Positions 25,172 through 36,393 of a stretch of 64,000 nt of DNA are shown here, one piece after another. This DNA comes from Anthoceros angustus. Lineage: Eukaryota; Streptophyta; Anthocerotopsida; Anthocerotales; Anthocerotaceae. The stretch spans positions 2,691,478 through 2,755,477 of the forward strand of contig MU008158.1 of the NCBI GenBank assembly GCA_010909165.1, in the 5' to 3' direction. How positions within the stretch are numbered: position 1 is the stretch's first letter; every line of letters begins with the position of its first letter. The notes under the pieces are model-generated. The model was not told the origin of the DNA and ran no database searches. It saw nothing but the letters and a program-made list of their open reading frames with translations. A program made the translations under genes and the position numbers.

Positions 25172-27964
25172 TTAAGTGGTCAAGATCTCCGGGAGGCTGA
25201 TTGAACCCTTCGAGCCCCTGATGGCTGCTGAGGTGTCAGGGAAGTACTCCAAGCCATTCGGCAGGTCAGTCACCGCACCATCTTTCGTCACTTCGACTGG
25301 AAACGATAACAGATGCCCAGGCAAGTCAACAATCTCTTCTCCTGCATACAATTCAAGCAAGTGATCTGCCTGCCTATTGACTTCCCTGATGCACTCCAGG
25401 CTCGAAGGGTCTGCGAAGACCTCGTCCAACCGCCCTAGATGCTCATACCACAGCGACTGTCTGAAACCATGAATGGCACCTCGGGGCAGCTGCTCGGCTA
25501 TCAGATGATGAGGTTGATATGCTCCAATTGCAATTTCAGAATCCCGTGAACCATCCATGGAGCGTTGATTAATATTTGCAGATCCTACAATGATATACTC
25601 ATCATCCACTGCAGAGGAGGATGCACATCCAAACAAACCAGGCATTAGTGACGTTAGCAACCAATTAATGCAACAGCACGCAACTGGTGCTACCAGAAAT
25701 TGCAATAGGCATCTAATCAATAGAACAAGGCCATCAGAACCTAGGGCTCACCGATCATCATCTTCGAATGGACGTAGATCATAAAACGCCGATTATCTTG
25801 CGCTTTCTGGTAGTCACTTCCTGGCTCCGGAGTCTTTGAAGGCAGATATTCCACACCTTCCTTCGTTTCACGGTTGCCGAGGCAGAAAAAGGTTAAGTAG
25901 TCACGAGGATTTTCATCCTCAATCTGCTTGGCATGCAAGGCTTCTGCGATGTACTTGTACATCATCTGCTGAGTTTTCCTCATCCAGTCCAAGATAGCTT
26001 GCACCGAAGCACTTTCAGGCACACCTTCAGGCCACATGGGAACCACAACGTAGACAGCAAAACGTTCACCCGCTTCAATCTTGTTGACAATTTTAAGTGC
26101 AAGCTCAATTGGAATAAGATGTGAAGCTCCTGCGTGCTGATCCTCAGACCAGGCAAAGCAGCTCCCCAGAAAGTACTGGTTTTCGATGTAGATGAAGTTT
26201 TTCGCTCGCCGGATAGCATGGACATAAGCATCATGAATGCTCTTGTCTATTGTGTTGTTCTTCCCACTCATAAGACCAGCTTTAGCAGCATCACGGGGAT
26301 TCTCAGGAAACCCAGCTGCAGCGCCTGCATCAATCGATCGGAAAAGCTGCACATTCCAGGTCTCCTGATCATCACTGCTAATGACTTCTGTGGGAGGTCC
26401 CATGTTTGGAATATTTCTAATATCCCTCAGGGAATCATCTCCCTTGCCCTGCTTTCTCCAGCGCTGTTCAAAGTTGTACAGGACATCCCATGCTACAGGA
26501 CCCTCCACCCTGGAATGAATATCATGCCATGGCTCCCTAGGACCACCAGACTCAATGGTCGCCCCAGTAAAGTTTGGCTGGTGGAAATCCGAATGGTTAA
26601 CAGAGTCAAGCGTCCTGAAGAGGGAGTGACGTTGATTGTCATAACGCCCATCACAAAGATCAATTCCGCCAACAAAACTAACGATGCGCAAGTCCGCAGA
26701 TCCACCAGGCGAAGGAGCGTCAACAATGACGGTTTTCTGGTGATGCGTGAACATTAACTTGATCTCACTGCCCTGGACAAAACTGAGGGAATCATCGGGA
26801 TCCCGCGGACAAAGCACACAATTGACTTGCGAGTCTCGGAAATACTCACTCGTATCTTCATCGTGAGTGGCCATGAGCCCATCCTTCTTCAGCGAACCGA
26901 CCGAAGTCCTGTCATCCCAGACCAGAAGATTGACTGTAACCCCTTCCTCGGCCTTCTTCTTCAACAGATCTCCCAAAGTTAACCCTTCATCTCCCGGAAC
27001 AGGCCTCTCCGGATCTCGGATCAACGTGATCTGAGTGTAGACAGACCAACCGGTGATGTAAATGATGTTCTTGGCATTATGGATGGCTTCAAACACATCC
27101 TCCCAGCACCTCCCAGGCCTGAAGGCCAGCCCACCGTCCAGCTGCACGTCGGGAGCGAAGTCATTGGCGGCATGTGCGTCTTGATAGAGCGTGACTCTGC
27201 AACCAGTCCTCTGCGGGAAGTAGGTGTAGGGGACGCCGGGGTAACTAGGGCCCTTAATTCCTGCCCCCCAGTGATCATCGTGTGTGGCTTCAAAAAACTG
27301 CAGTCGAAATCTGAGCTTGGCATCACCAATCTTGTCACCTTTCCCATCATCCTTTAGCAGATCGTACCACCCCTCCACCGCTTGTCCTCCCAACAGGTCA
27401 GAGGCTGCCACTCTAGCCGTGCCGAGCACGTCCGCCCCAATAGTATTGCTGTCCTTGATGCTCAAACAAACATAGTCCACACTGTGTGCACAGTAGATAT
27501 GGAAGTCCTCATTCCAGACAGGATTGACAGGCGCCTTCTCAATCACACGGGTGCGGCCAACCGTAGCATTCTTCCCCAGGTTGATGGTGCAGTACAGCCT
27601 GCTGGCTCCCTTCCCAAACCCGACCGCCTCCTCGATGTTCTCCACAAGCTACAATGGGACAGACAACATGTCAGCAACGCAACCGAAAGGCCAGTTCTAG
27701 TCCGAAGCCTACAAATCAAGACCGTCTTCCAAATAGAAACTAGGAGCCCCCGGCACATTCCGAGCAGCGCGTTTCCGGAAAGACTGAGATCTGCGGCGCC
27801 AAGGACTACATGCATGATAGGCAAAGCAGGGATGAGCTGAAAGGCCGAGGACCTACCTTTCTGATGAACTTGGGAGCGCCGCCAGTGGTTCGCTCCGGGT
27901 CGATGAGGTCTTGAGCCTCGAAGACGGAGGCGGCCAAAGTCCCGTGTAGCAGGTAGAAAGCCAT
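25172..27964 (-). CDS. PLD alpha: Phospholipase D alpha
   Basis: Hydrolyses phospholipids such as phosphatidylcholine to phosphatidic acid and a free head group; soluble and recruited to membranes by Ca2+ through its C2 domain. Three exons by GT-AG borders that keep frame: 27964-27857, 27648-25752, 25608-25172, giving about 813 residues, the usual plant PLD alpha length. It starts [10 protein letters not shown], the family N-terminus. The C2 domain spans about residues 1-150. First HKD motif HHQKTVIVD lies at about residue 338. The second, YVHSKMMI then [19 protein letters not shown], lies at about 662-680 and is split by intron 2 (codon V interrupted after its first base). The C-terminus SLPEILTT is typical of alpha types. 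All catalytic residues are present, so it looks intact. Confidence 0.96.
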
Positions 27965-27999
27965 GGTTGGAGCGGGCTCGGATCGGCTTGAGCTTGGAA

Positions 28000-28760
28000 T
28001 GAGCTCAGCTTTTGCTCCCGCTCCTGCTCGCCTCCGCTGACAAGCTGACCTCGAGCTGGGGGAGAAATGGCGGGTTCGATGGAGGACTAAGGTCAAGAGG
28101 AGTCCGCGTGCCGTTTTTTCAGGAGATAGCCACGCGCCTACTTCATGGCACTGCACAGTAGCGCACATTACGGATTACCGGCGCGCAGCTTAAATGGCCC
28201 ATTTCGAAGCACTCTTTCCCGGTCATTACTGACCCGCTCAGACTTCGGCAAATCACTCTTTGGCTGCTACCGTGTTTCAGGGCGGGCGTGAAGTTCACGG
28301 TTCACGGGCGAGCGGGGGGTTACGGTTTCCACTGTACTGAGACCGGTGATTGCGTTATCTCTTGGCGAGAAATCAGGAGTGTTATAACGCGCAAGTCGAC
28401 GGGCTGATGAGAATATCTCACACGTTATGCTGCGTTTGAGAAGATCCTGAGCAGATAGTTTCGCAGACGCGTTTTAGCCCTGGTTTGGCCCCGCCTAGAG
28501 TCCGATTTAGCGGACAGGTGAACACCGAGCACGGTACATGTTACCGGTTATTATAGGTCATCAACTCCCACCCCACCAGGACGACCCCGTTTTCTGCACC
28601 TCGCATTTGAGCGGTGTGCTTTGGCATACCCCGACAGCGACTCGAAAAAGTGTTCGGGTGTTGCTTTCCAAACATTCGATGTCATACGGATATTGTTATG
28701 CGGTTTTGTCATCACACCAAACACCACGTTTGTACTCATTTTCAAACGGGGAACATAGGT
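28000..28760. other. PLD upstream region
   Basis: Expected 5' UTR and promoter of the minus-strand PLD gene, then non-coding sequence. I see no clear TATA box and no other gene. Confidence 0.4.
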
Positions 28761-29035
28761 ACTTCATAAAATATGGAGAGATTGGAGAAGTCCCATCTAT
28801 ACCGAGGTGATGGGAAACAACCCACTACAAGGCCCGAGGTGAAGACGGACTGGCCCCGCGATTGTCTACCTTGAAGTTACCTACCGAGGTATTGTAGTCT
28901 GGAATAGGGAAGGGCCTACTTACCGCCGGAGCTCAAAATGCAGCGTCTCCTGCATTCGAAGTCGTCTGAGAAATGGTGTTTGCCAATGCCCTTTGCAGCG
29001 CGATGGAAATACACCAAGCCGACAAGTGCCATAGA
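28760..29035 (+). repeat. Dispersed repeat, left part (copy near PLD)
   Basis: Matches 59005-59280 in the same orientation, with shared words GAAGTCCCATCTA, CCACTACA(A/G)GGCCC, GATTGTCTACC/AATTGTTTACC, AAGGGCCTACTT and TTTGCCA. It is diverged by many substitutions and ends near an A-rich run at 29035-29047. Non-coding. Confidence 0.65.
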
Positions 29036-29821
29036 AAAAAAAAAAAAGAGTATTGTGCTCTTCCTTTGGACTTTTTTCATGTCCTACTTGATCAACAGCG
29101 GCTAGCACGACAATGTAATTCCAACACCAATCTCAATCGCACAACCGGTAGCATCTGTAACTAATGTGGAAAGCACTGCTCCAACTAAAAATAAGGCAAC
29201 GAGCGTGTGGTGGATGCCAGAGTGGAGTGCACAATAGGCATTTTGGCGTCAACTTCTGCTGATATGACTTGGGATGTGCCAGCCTACCGGCGCATAGCTC
29301 AGCAAAGTTGCCCAAGAGCGCTTTGTTAGATGGAAGATGCGTCGTAGTAAGTCGCAATTGGTGAAGACAACAAGGGCATTGGACTTTGGTACCACTATGT
29401 CTTTATTAGTGCATCGCCTTTTTATGCATGCCTTATATAAACCATGAATTGGCCGGGATTGTCTCCCTATTAAACTTATCACTCTAAATACGCCTCTAGT
29501 TTTGTATGTGTCTTCGAGGTTAGGGTCACATCCTGAAGTTTTGAGTGAAGGAATGCGATTGTAGTCTAGCGCAAAAGGGCAAGATCTCTGTCGCACGAGG
29601 TAAGCACTTGCATTCATTTGAGCACTTCCTCAACAGACAACCAAGCAAAACAGATGTAATACGCAGATATAGGTGCAAACCAATTGTAACAATAGAAGGG
29701 AGTAGCTCACACATCGTGACACAAACACACTCTCCCCATGAGAACAACATGCAAATTCTTCACACATCGCTCTCAGAGTCGTAGCTTTGGCCTCCCCACA
29801 ACACCCTTGCATTGCATATCT

Positions 29822-30082
29822 AGAGGACAAGCTATGATCTAAGCTTGTCCTCTGTGAAAGGGTCTATATATACTAGCCCTTGGTATCGGCATATTTCTAA
29901 GATATCCTATAGGCATCAGCATATGCCGGAAATATCCTAAGGATACACTATAATATGCAAGGAATATGCTAAAGCATATTACGTGAGCTTATCCACTTAG
30001 CTATTGTATCCTAAGAATACACTGTAATATGCAAGGAATCTGCCAAAGCATATTACTTGAGCTTATCCACTTAGCTATTGCT
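29822..30082. repeat. Hairpin plus 70-75 bp tandem repeat
   Basis: At 29822-29853 the arms AGAGGACAAGCT and AGCTTGTCCTCT flank an 8-base loop, and TCTATATATACT follows at about 29865. Two tandem units of about 72 bp (about 29940-30012 and 30013-30082) share AATATGCAAGGAAT and TTATCCACTTAGCTATTG. The arrangement could be the remains of an LTR or MITE promoter region, but no element ends were found. Confidence 0.5.
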
Positions 30083-30179
30083 AACCATGTTTAATTAACA
30101 TTAATCAACACTTAATTAACACTAATTACTTACTTAAAGATAAATAATTAGATTAATTAATGCTAATCAAATACTAAAC

Positions 30180-31720
30180 CCAAGTGCAGAGATTAGTGTC
30201 ACACGACATCACATCTCTCATCAAAACACTAGTCTTGTAATAAACACCAGTTGTCAAATCTATAAATAACAAAATTGGCATCCTGTGTGCAACCCCTTAG
30301 CACGAATGTCGCAGACTGCGCTCTACCCTCCCTCTCCGCTATCCCACCCCTTGCAAACCATATCTCGCACCATGGCTACTCTACTGCCTCCTCGGACCAC
30401 CGCCCACCTTACGCTCGGCTGATGGCACTTGCATTGCGCAACACGAGCATGAGGTCAGCACCGATCGGCATCCTTTGTCATGATGCTCACCAGGAGAGCC
30501 TCCATTGTAGCCTCCAAATATATTAGGGTTAGATCCCGGTATGTAATCGGGTTCCTCCTCCGCCATTCCATTCCCCATTCTCGTAAACTCATGTCGCCAT
30601 CAAGAAAGAAACCTCGAGGTCACACTCGATTGCGCCTCTTACAAACCATATATATGTTGTTGAGCTTCTCCATCAATGAGTTTTTAGGGGTGCTCGATGC
30701 TGTAAACGCTTGGAACGAGATACCATCATCTCTTGGAGGCCCCTTGTTGCAATGAGAACGCGATATGCTCTAACTCCATTGTAATCTTTGCCCTCTCTTC
30801 CTCACTGCAACTCCGCTTTTGTAACCTTCTTATCAGTCAACATTTTCTCTCCAAATCCCATGTACCGCCATCTTTGAAAATCCGATTCGTTTACATGATT
30901 TTCCTCCATGGGCGGACACACGGGCTCCATCGGCCATTCCAAGTGCAGAGATTAGTGTCACCGACATCACATCTCTCATCAAAACACTAGTCTTGTAATA
31001 AACACCAGTTGTCAAATCTATAAATAACAAAATTGGCATCCTGTGTGCAACCCCTTAGCACGAATGTCGCAGACTGCGCTCTACCCTCCCTCTCCGCTAT
31101 CCCACCCCTTGCAAACCATATCTCGCACCATGGCTACTCTACTGCCTCCTCGGACCACCGCCCACCTTACGTTCGACAGATGGCACTTGCAGATTGCGCA
31201 ACACGAGCATGAGGCCGCACTGACTGGCATCCTTTGTCATGATGCTCACCAGTAGAGCCTCCATTGTAGCCTCCAAATATATTAGGGTTAGATCCCCGGT
31301 GCTATGTAACTGGGTTCCTCCTCCTGTCGCCATTCCATTCCCCATTCTCGTAAACTCATGTCAGCGCCATCGCGAAAGAAACCTCGAGGTCACACTCGAT
31401 TGCGCCCCTCCCCTCTTACAAACCCATATATATGTTGTTGAGCTTCTCCATCAATGAGTTTTTAGGGGTGCTCGATGCTGTAAACGCTTGGAACGAGATA
31501 CCATCATCTCTTGGAGGCCCCTTGTTGCAATGAGAACGCGATATGCTCTAACTCCATTGTAATCTTTGCCCTCTCTTCCTCACTGCAACTCCGCTTTTGT
31601 AACCTTCTTATCAGTCAACATTTTCTCTCCAAATCCCATGTACCGCCATCTTTGAAAATCCGATTCGTTTACATGATTTTCCTCCATGGGCGGACACACG
31701 GGCTCCATCGGCCATTCCAA
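30180..31720 (+). repeat. Tandem duplication of about 0.76-0.78 kb
   Basis: Copy 1 (about 30180-30937) and copy 2 (about 30938-31720) both begin CCAAGTGCAGAGATTAGTGT and end GGGCTCCATCGGCCATTCCA. They are nearly identical apart from small indels (for example CACACGACATC versus CACCGACATC). Frames inside the unit (MEAPCCNENAICSNS...) are the same in both copies and match nothing I know; probably non-coding. Confidence 0.9.
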
Positions 31721-32129
31721 GCAGGCAGACCACATCCTCCCGGAGGTTTCTCCCTATCGCAGATCTCTGCAGGGTCCTCATCTTCGTCCTCCGCTTACGC
31801 CATTCTGTCCTTGTGGTTGGAGCTCAACTCCACTATTGCCATCTTTTTTGTAGTCTTAGACGCATGCCAATATCATTTCAAATCTTAAATATGCATGGAC
31901 AACATGGCAGTATCACAACTTACCTTCCGCCCAATATTCCTTTTGTACAAGCACCAGCTCGTGCGGCTGTTACTATGTTCCTACCCTCCGCTTGGAGTGT
32001 GCTCCGCCATTTGGAGGGGCGCATTCTCCTTGACCTCGGCTGTCGGAGCGCTTGGTTGCACCTCTCGTCCTTCGCTGCAGCCTCTGCGCTCTAACCTTCG
32101 CTGTTGATGCCCTTGGCATTGCAATAGTT

Positions 32130-32245
32130 GCCAGAAGAAAGCCATCATTTAGGACAAGGGGAGACCAACCCGATTCTTACGGGTGTGCTAGACTTCAACA
32201 TAGCCCTTGATAAACCTCGAAAATTCCTTGTCCATGGCGCCATGA
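32130..32245 (+). repeat. Dispersed repeat, right part
   Basis: Matches 59278-59390 in the same orientation: AAAGCCATCA(T/C)TTAGGA, ATTCTTACGGGTGTG, AGCCCTTGATAAAC and TCCTTGTCCATG-like words. In the 59 kb copy this part directly continues the left part that here lies 3.1 kb away at 28.76-29.04 kb. Confidence 0.65.
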
Positions 32246-32525
32246 GTTTCGATAACAAGGGAGATGAAAGAATGGCCTTAATAATTAGGGTGTACTTATG
32301 AACCTTGTCTGTCGCGGATCCCTCCACCGCCTACCTCGGATGATTGATGATTGACATGCTCGCATATCGCATGGTGGGTAGGGTTTGTTATTACCACATT
32401 TGCAAGAGAGACTTAATCCTCCCTGGTTAGAACTAAGTCAGCCATGAGAGAGACGCCATTGAGTGCTTGAAACAATCGTCCTTATTCCTGTCAAGTATGC
32501 TACATTGGACCACTTGCTGGTATTC

Positions 32526-32841
32526 TTATAAACACATATAGGAAATATGCATGTGAATTCTGAATCTTGTTAAAAAAGTATGTTTGTCAAGCTCACACCT
32601 CATACTCCCAAATTTAAGGTCCAGTAGCGTTGTTTCGTTGTTTGTGTTGGCTACGACAGCATGCGTGGTTTCCTTGTTCTCTAATTTGCTTATGTAGGTG
32701 CTTTCCTTTTTCCAGGGCCAGGCTGCCCAGCCTTTGACATGCCTGCAGGAGGCACCCACAAATGTCACGAGATTGAGTACAGCTGGGCCTTCTTGCAGTG
32801 TGTCCTCTGGGGAAGTGCTTTCGACCCGATGTCATACACAA
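32526..32841 (-). pseudogene. PPR protein fragment (decayed)
   Basis: Two overlapping minus-strand frames together give the hallmark run of a plant pentatricopeptide repeat: VTFVG in one frame, and CGCLLQACQRLGSLALEKGK with HLHKQIREQGN in the other. At least one frameshift separates them and no complete 35-residue repeats flank it. It is a relic of an organelle RNA-editing type PPR gene, not a gene. Confidence 0.5.
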
Positions 32842-32849
32842 CCTTTGTC

Positions 32850-34810
32850 GTGAAAGAGCTTTTGATCAACAAGGAGACTCGTGTTTACCTGGAGACCAGC
32901 TGAAAACAGGGGATCCATACGAGAAACTCCCGGATCATTCTTTTAACACGAATATCAAAGTGGTTCTTCTTGGATGGAGCTCCTGACCACGATTCCCGAT
33001 ATGGCGCATGTCCCCGTCTTGCCTGAATAGGGAAGAATGGCTCTTTTCGTGCCCAGTATGCTTCTTATCCCCAACAAGAAAACCATGAACGAGTCCGTCA
33101 ATGTCTGTCCACCGGCTCTGACCAGGCTGCTACCATGTCTTGATTGCCTGTTCTTGCTCCAATCGATATCTACCTCGTGTGTGTCTGCAAGCCAGGGCTT
33201 TGCAGTTTCAGACCAGCACGCTCCGCCGCAGCTGGACAAGCAAGGTGGCTGGCTCCTGAATCAAGCAATCCCGTTGCGCGTGAGCCATCCAGCCCCACCA
33301 GAAACTTGATGGGGGTGTGGTTCATGGACTTAGTAGTGGGCTCCTGCAAAAGGGTTTACTGCTCTTTGCAGGTGATGCATTGCCAACTCCAGCTCTGGCT
33401 GGCCGAATTATCGGGCCTCATATGGAAAGCGGCAATTAGAAGACTTATGCAGCACGATATCCTTCAGACGCGTTAAGTTTAATACCTACTCGGACGACTA
33501 GGTGTGAATCGGACTGGACAATCGCCGGGTTTGAGGTATGGTGTCACCTTCCCGGTCACCCGTCGCTGAATTGGGAGTCTCGTCTCGTCGTGGCTATGGC
33601 CTAAATCCTTGGCTCCTCCAGAAAAAGCCGTGAGTACGCAAATAGGAGCCCTACAGTGCATGGATTCCGGGTGGTGTGAGCCACCGGGGTCCATGATGTG
33701 TGCGAGGTTTTCGGTATCGACTACCTTTGCTTGTAGTGACCGCGGTTGCCTCATCGACCCCGTTCTGAGGTTTCACAAGAGGGCTTTAGCCACTCCGCAG
33801 AAAGCAGGACTTCAGTCTGGGATGGTGGAGCGGATTTCTAGCCGCCCCCACCAGTGTCCGTGGTGCTGAAAGTGTGCTCTGCGGACGAGACTGGAAGAGA
33901 ATCACATCGTATTTCTCTCTTCAACGCTGTTCGGTTGTCGGGATTGATCGGCCGATCCTTGCGGTTTCTGCGTAAGTCTGACCTACAGGCTATCTGCGGT
34001 GCGGTTTGTCCCTGATCCAAGTTTTCTCTTTTGCTTTGTGTACTGGGTTAACATCCACTGTTTGCTGCCGCATGTTTCCAATGCATGTTCTGGTGAGAGT
34101 TGATCTGGAAATGGACTGGACCTGATCTAAACTCATAGCAATTTTGTGTCTGCTTCTGGTCGGATCTTTAGTCTTGAGGATCCTCCTATATGTCTAGGAT
34201 CTGTTGGCAGGAGTGTCAAGTCTCGGTCCGCTTTCCATCCTCATGTGACGGGATATCGACAGTTCACGATATCCCAGTGGCCGTCCAGTTCTCAAGGTCT
34301 GGGTGGTGCAGCGACCTTGACCTTTTCCTACATCTGGCTTTTAGGTTACGGATTTGGAATGCTTAGCGATGTTCTCCTTTCCGTTGGGTTTGGGTCCCTG
34401 GCGAAATTATGGCAGACCTTTCTACGAGAAGTAGCTAAAGCAAAGGATGCCATTCAAGCTTTGTGGTCCACGGTATGTGCACCAGTCCACGGGCCCAACT
34501 TACTTCTACTAAGGACAAAAAACATGCTTTTTCTTTGTGATCCGCACATTCCATGCAGAGCTTGGGCAGCCTAAAGATGTTGAACCCTCCCAAGTCTTGC
34601 ATGCGAATTGTGTTTTATTTCCGAGTAGTTGCCAATGGTATGTTAAGGTTGACAAGGTGATGGCTTGTTGTTGAGGGTCAGCTATTTGATGTGTCTCAAT
34701 TTGTCTGTGGTCTTTCTCAGTCCTATCAAGGCAAACGAGAAGGTCGAGGAAAGCTGGTTGGGAAATCTTGCTTTGGGTATTGGGATTCCTTTGTTATCGG
34801 TTGGGCAAAG
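32850..34810. other. Non-coding or upstream region of the phosphatase gene
   Basis: No recognised coding domain. The stretch ahead of 34811 probably includes the promoter and 5' UTR of the phosphatase gene; a 5' UTR intron cannot be excluded. Confidence 0.35.
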
Positions 34811-35938
34811 ATGCAACAAGATGAGGCCCCCTTTGCAGCAGAAGAATCTGTGCAAGAAGCAACTCAAGCAGGTGTTTCAGAGCAGAAGTCTGGTGGAATG
34901 GATGATGCCCAAAACCAGGAGGGCCAAATCGCAGGCCTTCAGAGGAAAGGCATGGCGGAATTTTTGAGAGCGTACTTTCTGGCCAAATATATGCAAAGTG
35001 ACAACGTCCCTTGCAAAATAGAGCAGGTATTCTAACATTTTCAGAAAACTTGGGGGCCTGAAAGGTGCATTGTCGTCATGGGCCAGTGCATAACTCCTCC
35101 CTGTTCACAATTCAGGATATTTACTACCTCTTGCTGGCATGGTTGTGTGAGTGTCTTTATCCAGCTGTATGTGTGTCACGGATAGTGTGCTCTCCAGCTT
35201 AGCCGCGATGGGGTCCTCGCAAGGCCTTCCCCATGACGCGAAAATACCATCCGTCTGTTCATTTGCAGGGACTGTACCTTGGATCTATTGGAGCAGCATA
35301 TAATAAGGCGGCACTGATGCATCTGAATGTGACCCATATTTTAGTTGTTGCCAATTCTGTTGAAATGCCTTTTCCTCGCGAATTCAAATATTTGCGTATC
35401 GACGGTGAGTCTGGACTTCCCTCTTGATTGTGATTAGAAGCAGTGGCCTCATTCTTGGGGCAACACAATCCGTTATTCAAAGTTGTTTGACTTCCTGCGT
35501 CCAACATCTAATACAAAGTGTGTGAAAGCAGTTTTGGACAGTCCAACGGTGAATCTGTTGGAGTATTTCAGTACATGTTTTTCGTTTATTGATGAAGGAA
35601 GAAAGGGTGGCGGTTCTGTGCTGGTTCATTGCTTTGCAGGAAAATCCAGAAGGTGTAACCCCTCTCCTTGCTCGTTCGTTGTGGTTTGAGGACTCCTCTT
35701 GTGGCTTGCAAACGGCATTGAACCCACTTTTACTCCATGGGTCTTGTGCAGTGTGACAGTTGTTTTAGGATACTTGATGAGAAGGTATGCTTGGACCCTG
35801 TCTCAAGCATTAGAACTTGTGAAGGCTAAGCGACCCCAAGCATCACCAAACAATGGGTTCATGTTGCAACTTCACAGCTTCGAAGAGCAATTGCGGGGTG
35901 TGTGTTTTCCTGTCCTGTGGTGGTTGTCGTTGAGCTAA
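34811..35938 (+). CDS. Dual-specificity protein phosphatase (DsPTP1-like)
   Basis: Removes phosphate from Tyr and Ser/Thr; plant relatives act on MAP kinases. Exon model: 34811-35026, 35269-35404, 35532-35652, 35752-35938, with GT-AG borders that keep frame. The N-terminal exon ends DNVPCKIEQ, exon 2 continues GLYLGSIGAAYNKAAL, matching the Arabidopsis DsPTP1 arrangement. Catalytic P-loop HCFAGKSRS(V) is complete only after splicing: exon 3 ends in VHCFAGKSR plus two bases of the Ser codon, exon 4 adds the rest and VTVVLGYLM. The start is the first in-frame ATG. The C-terminus is uncertain: reading through gives a stop at 35936-35938, while a donor after EEQLR could end it a few residues later in another exon. 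About 215-220 residues. Tail to tail with IFT88. Confidence 0.85.
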
Positions 35939-36393
35939 CTGGTGGTTTCCGCCAGAGCACTGATCCTGTGAGCACTGGTAGGCGGAACGCGACGTGACGG
36001 CAGCAACGTCTGACGCGCGCGCCGTCATCCTGTGCTGAGAGATTGGAGTCCTGCTCCCTGGAATAGAATAGCGGCCATAGTCGAGGTATCTACTCTATTG
36101 CAGTGCGTTGGTTCTCCCCCTTCCGGCAAATGGGTATTGTGCGTGAGAAATGTGTATGAGATAAGACTGTAGGTTTAGGTCGTGTTTTCTATGCCTCATC
36201 GTGACCATACACATAATTTCAGGTAATCTATACCACAGCCTGGCAGAGACGCGTCTGTTGCCATCCCAGGGACGGAAAGAACTTGCTTGCCTGCCAGCTT
36301 TCTCACTGATCGCAAGGGACGCTCACGATGAAAGAACCCGACAAGCAACTGTAAACTCCTTGAGTACGAGGTTATGAAACCCGGAACCCGCAT

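Noticed and set aside
27021-27350. Frames antisense to or out of frame with PLD
   Set aside because: Shadows of the PLD coding exon.
29040-29055. Poly(A) tail of a retrogene at the A run
   Set aside because: No coding remnant ends there; the run borders a dispersed repeat.
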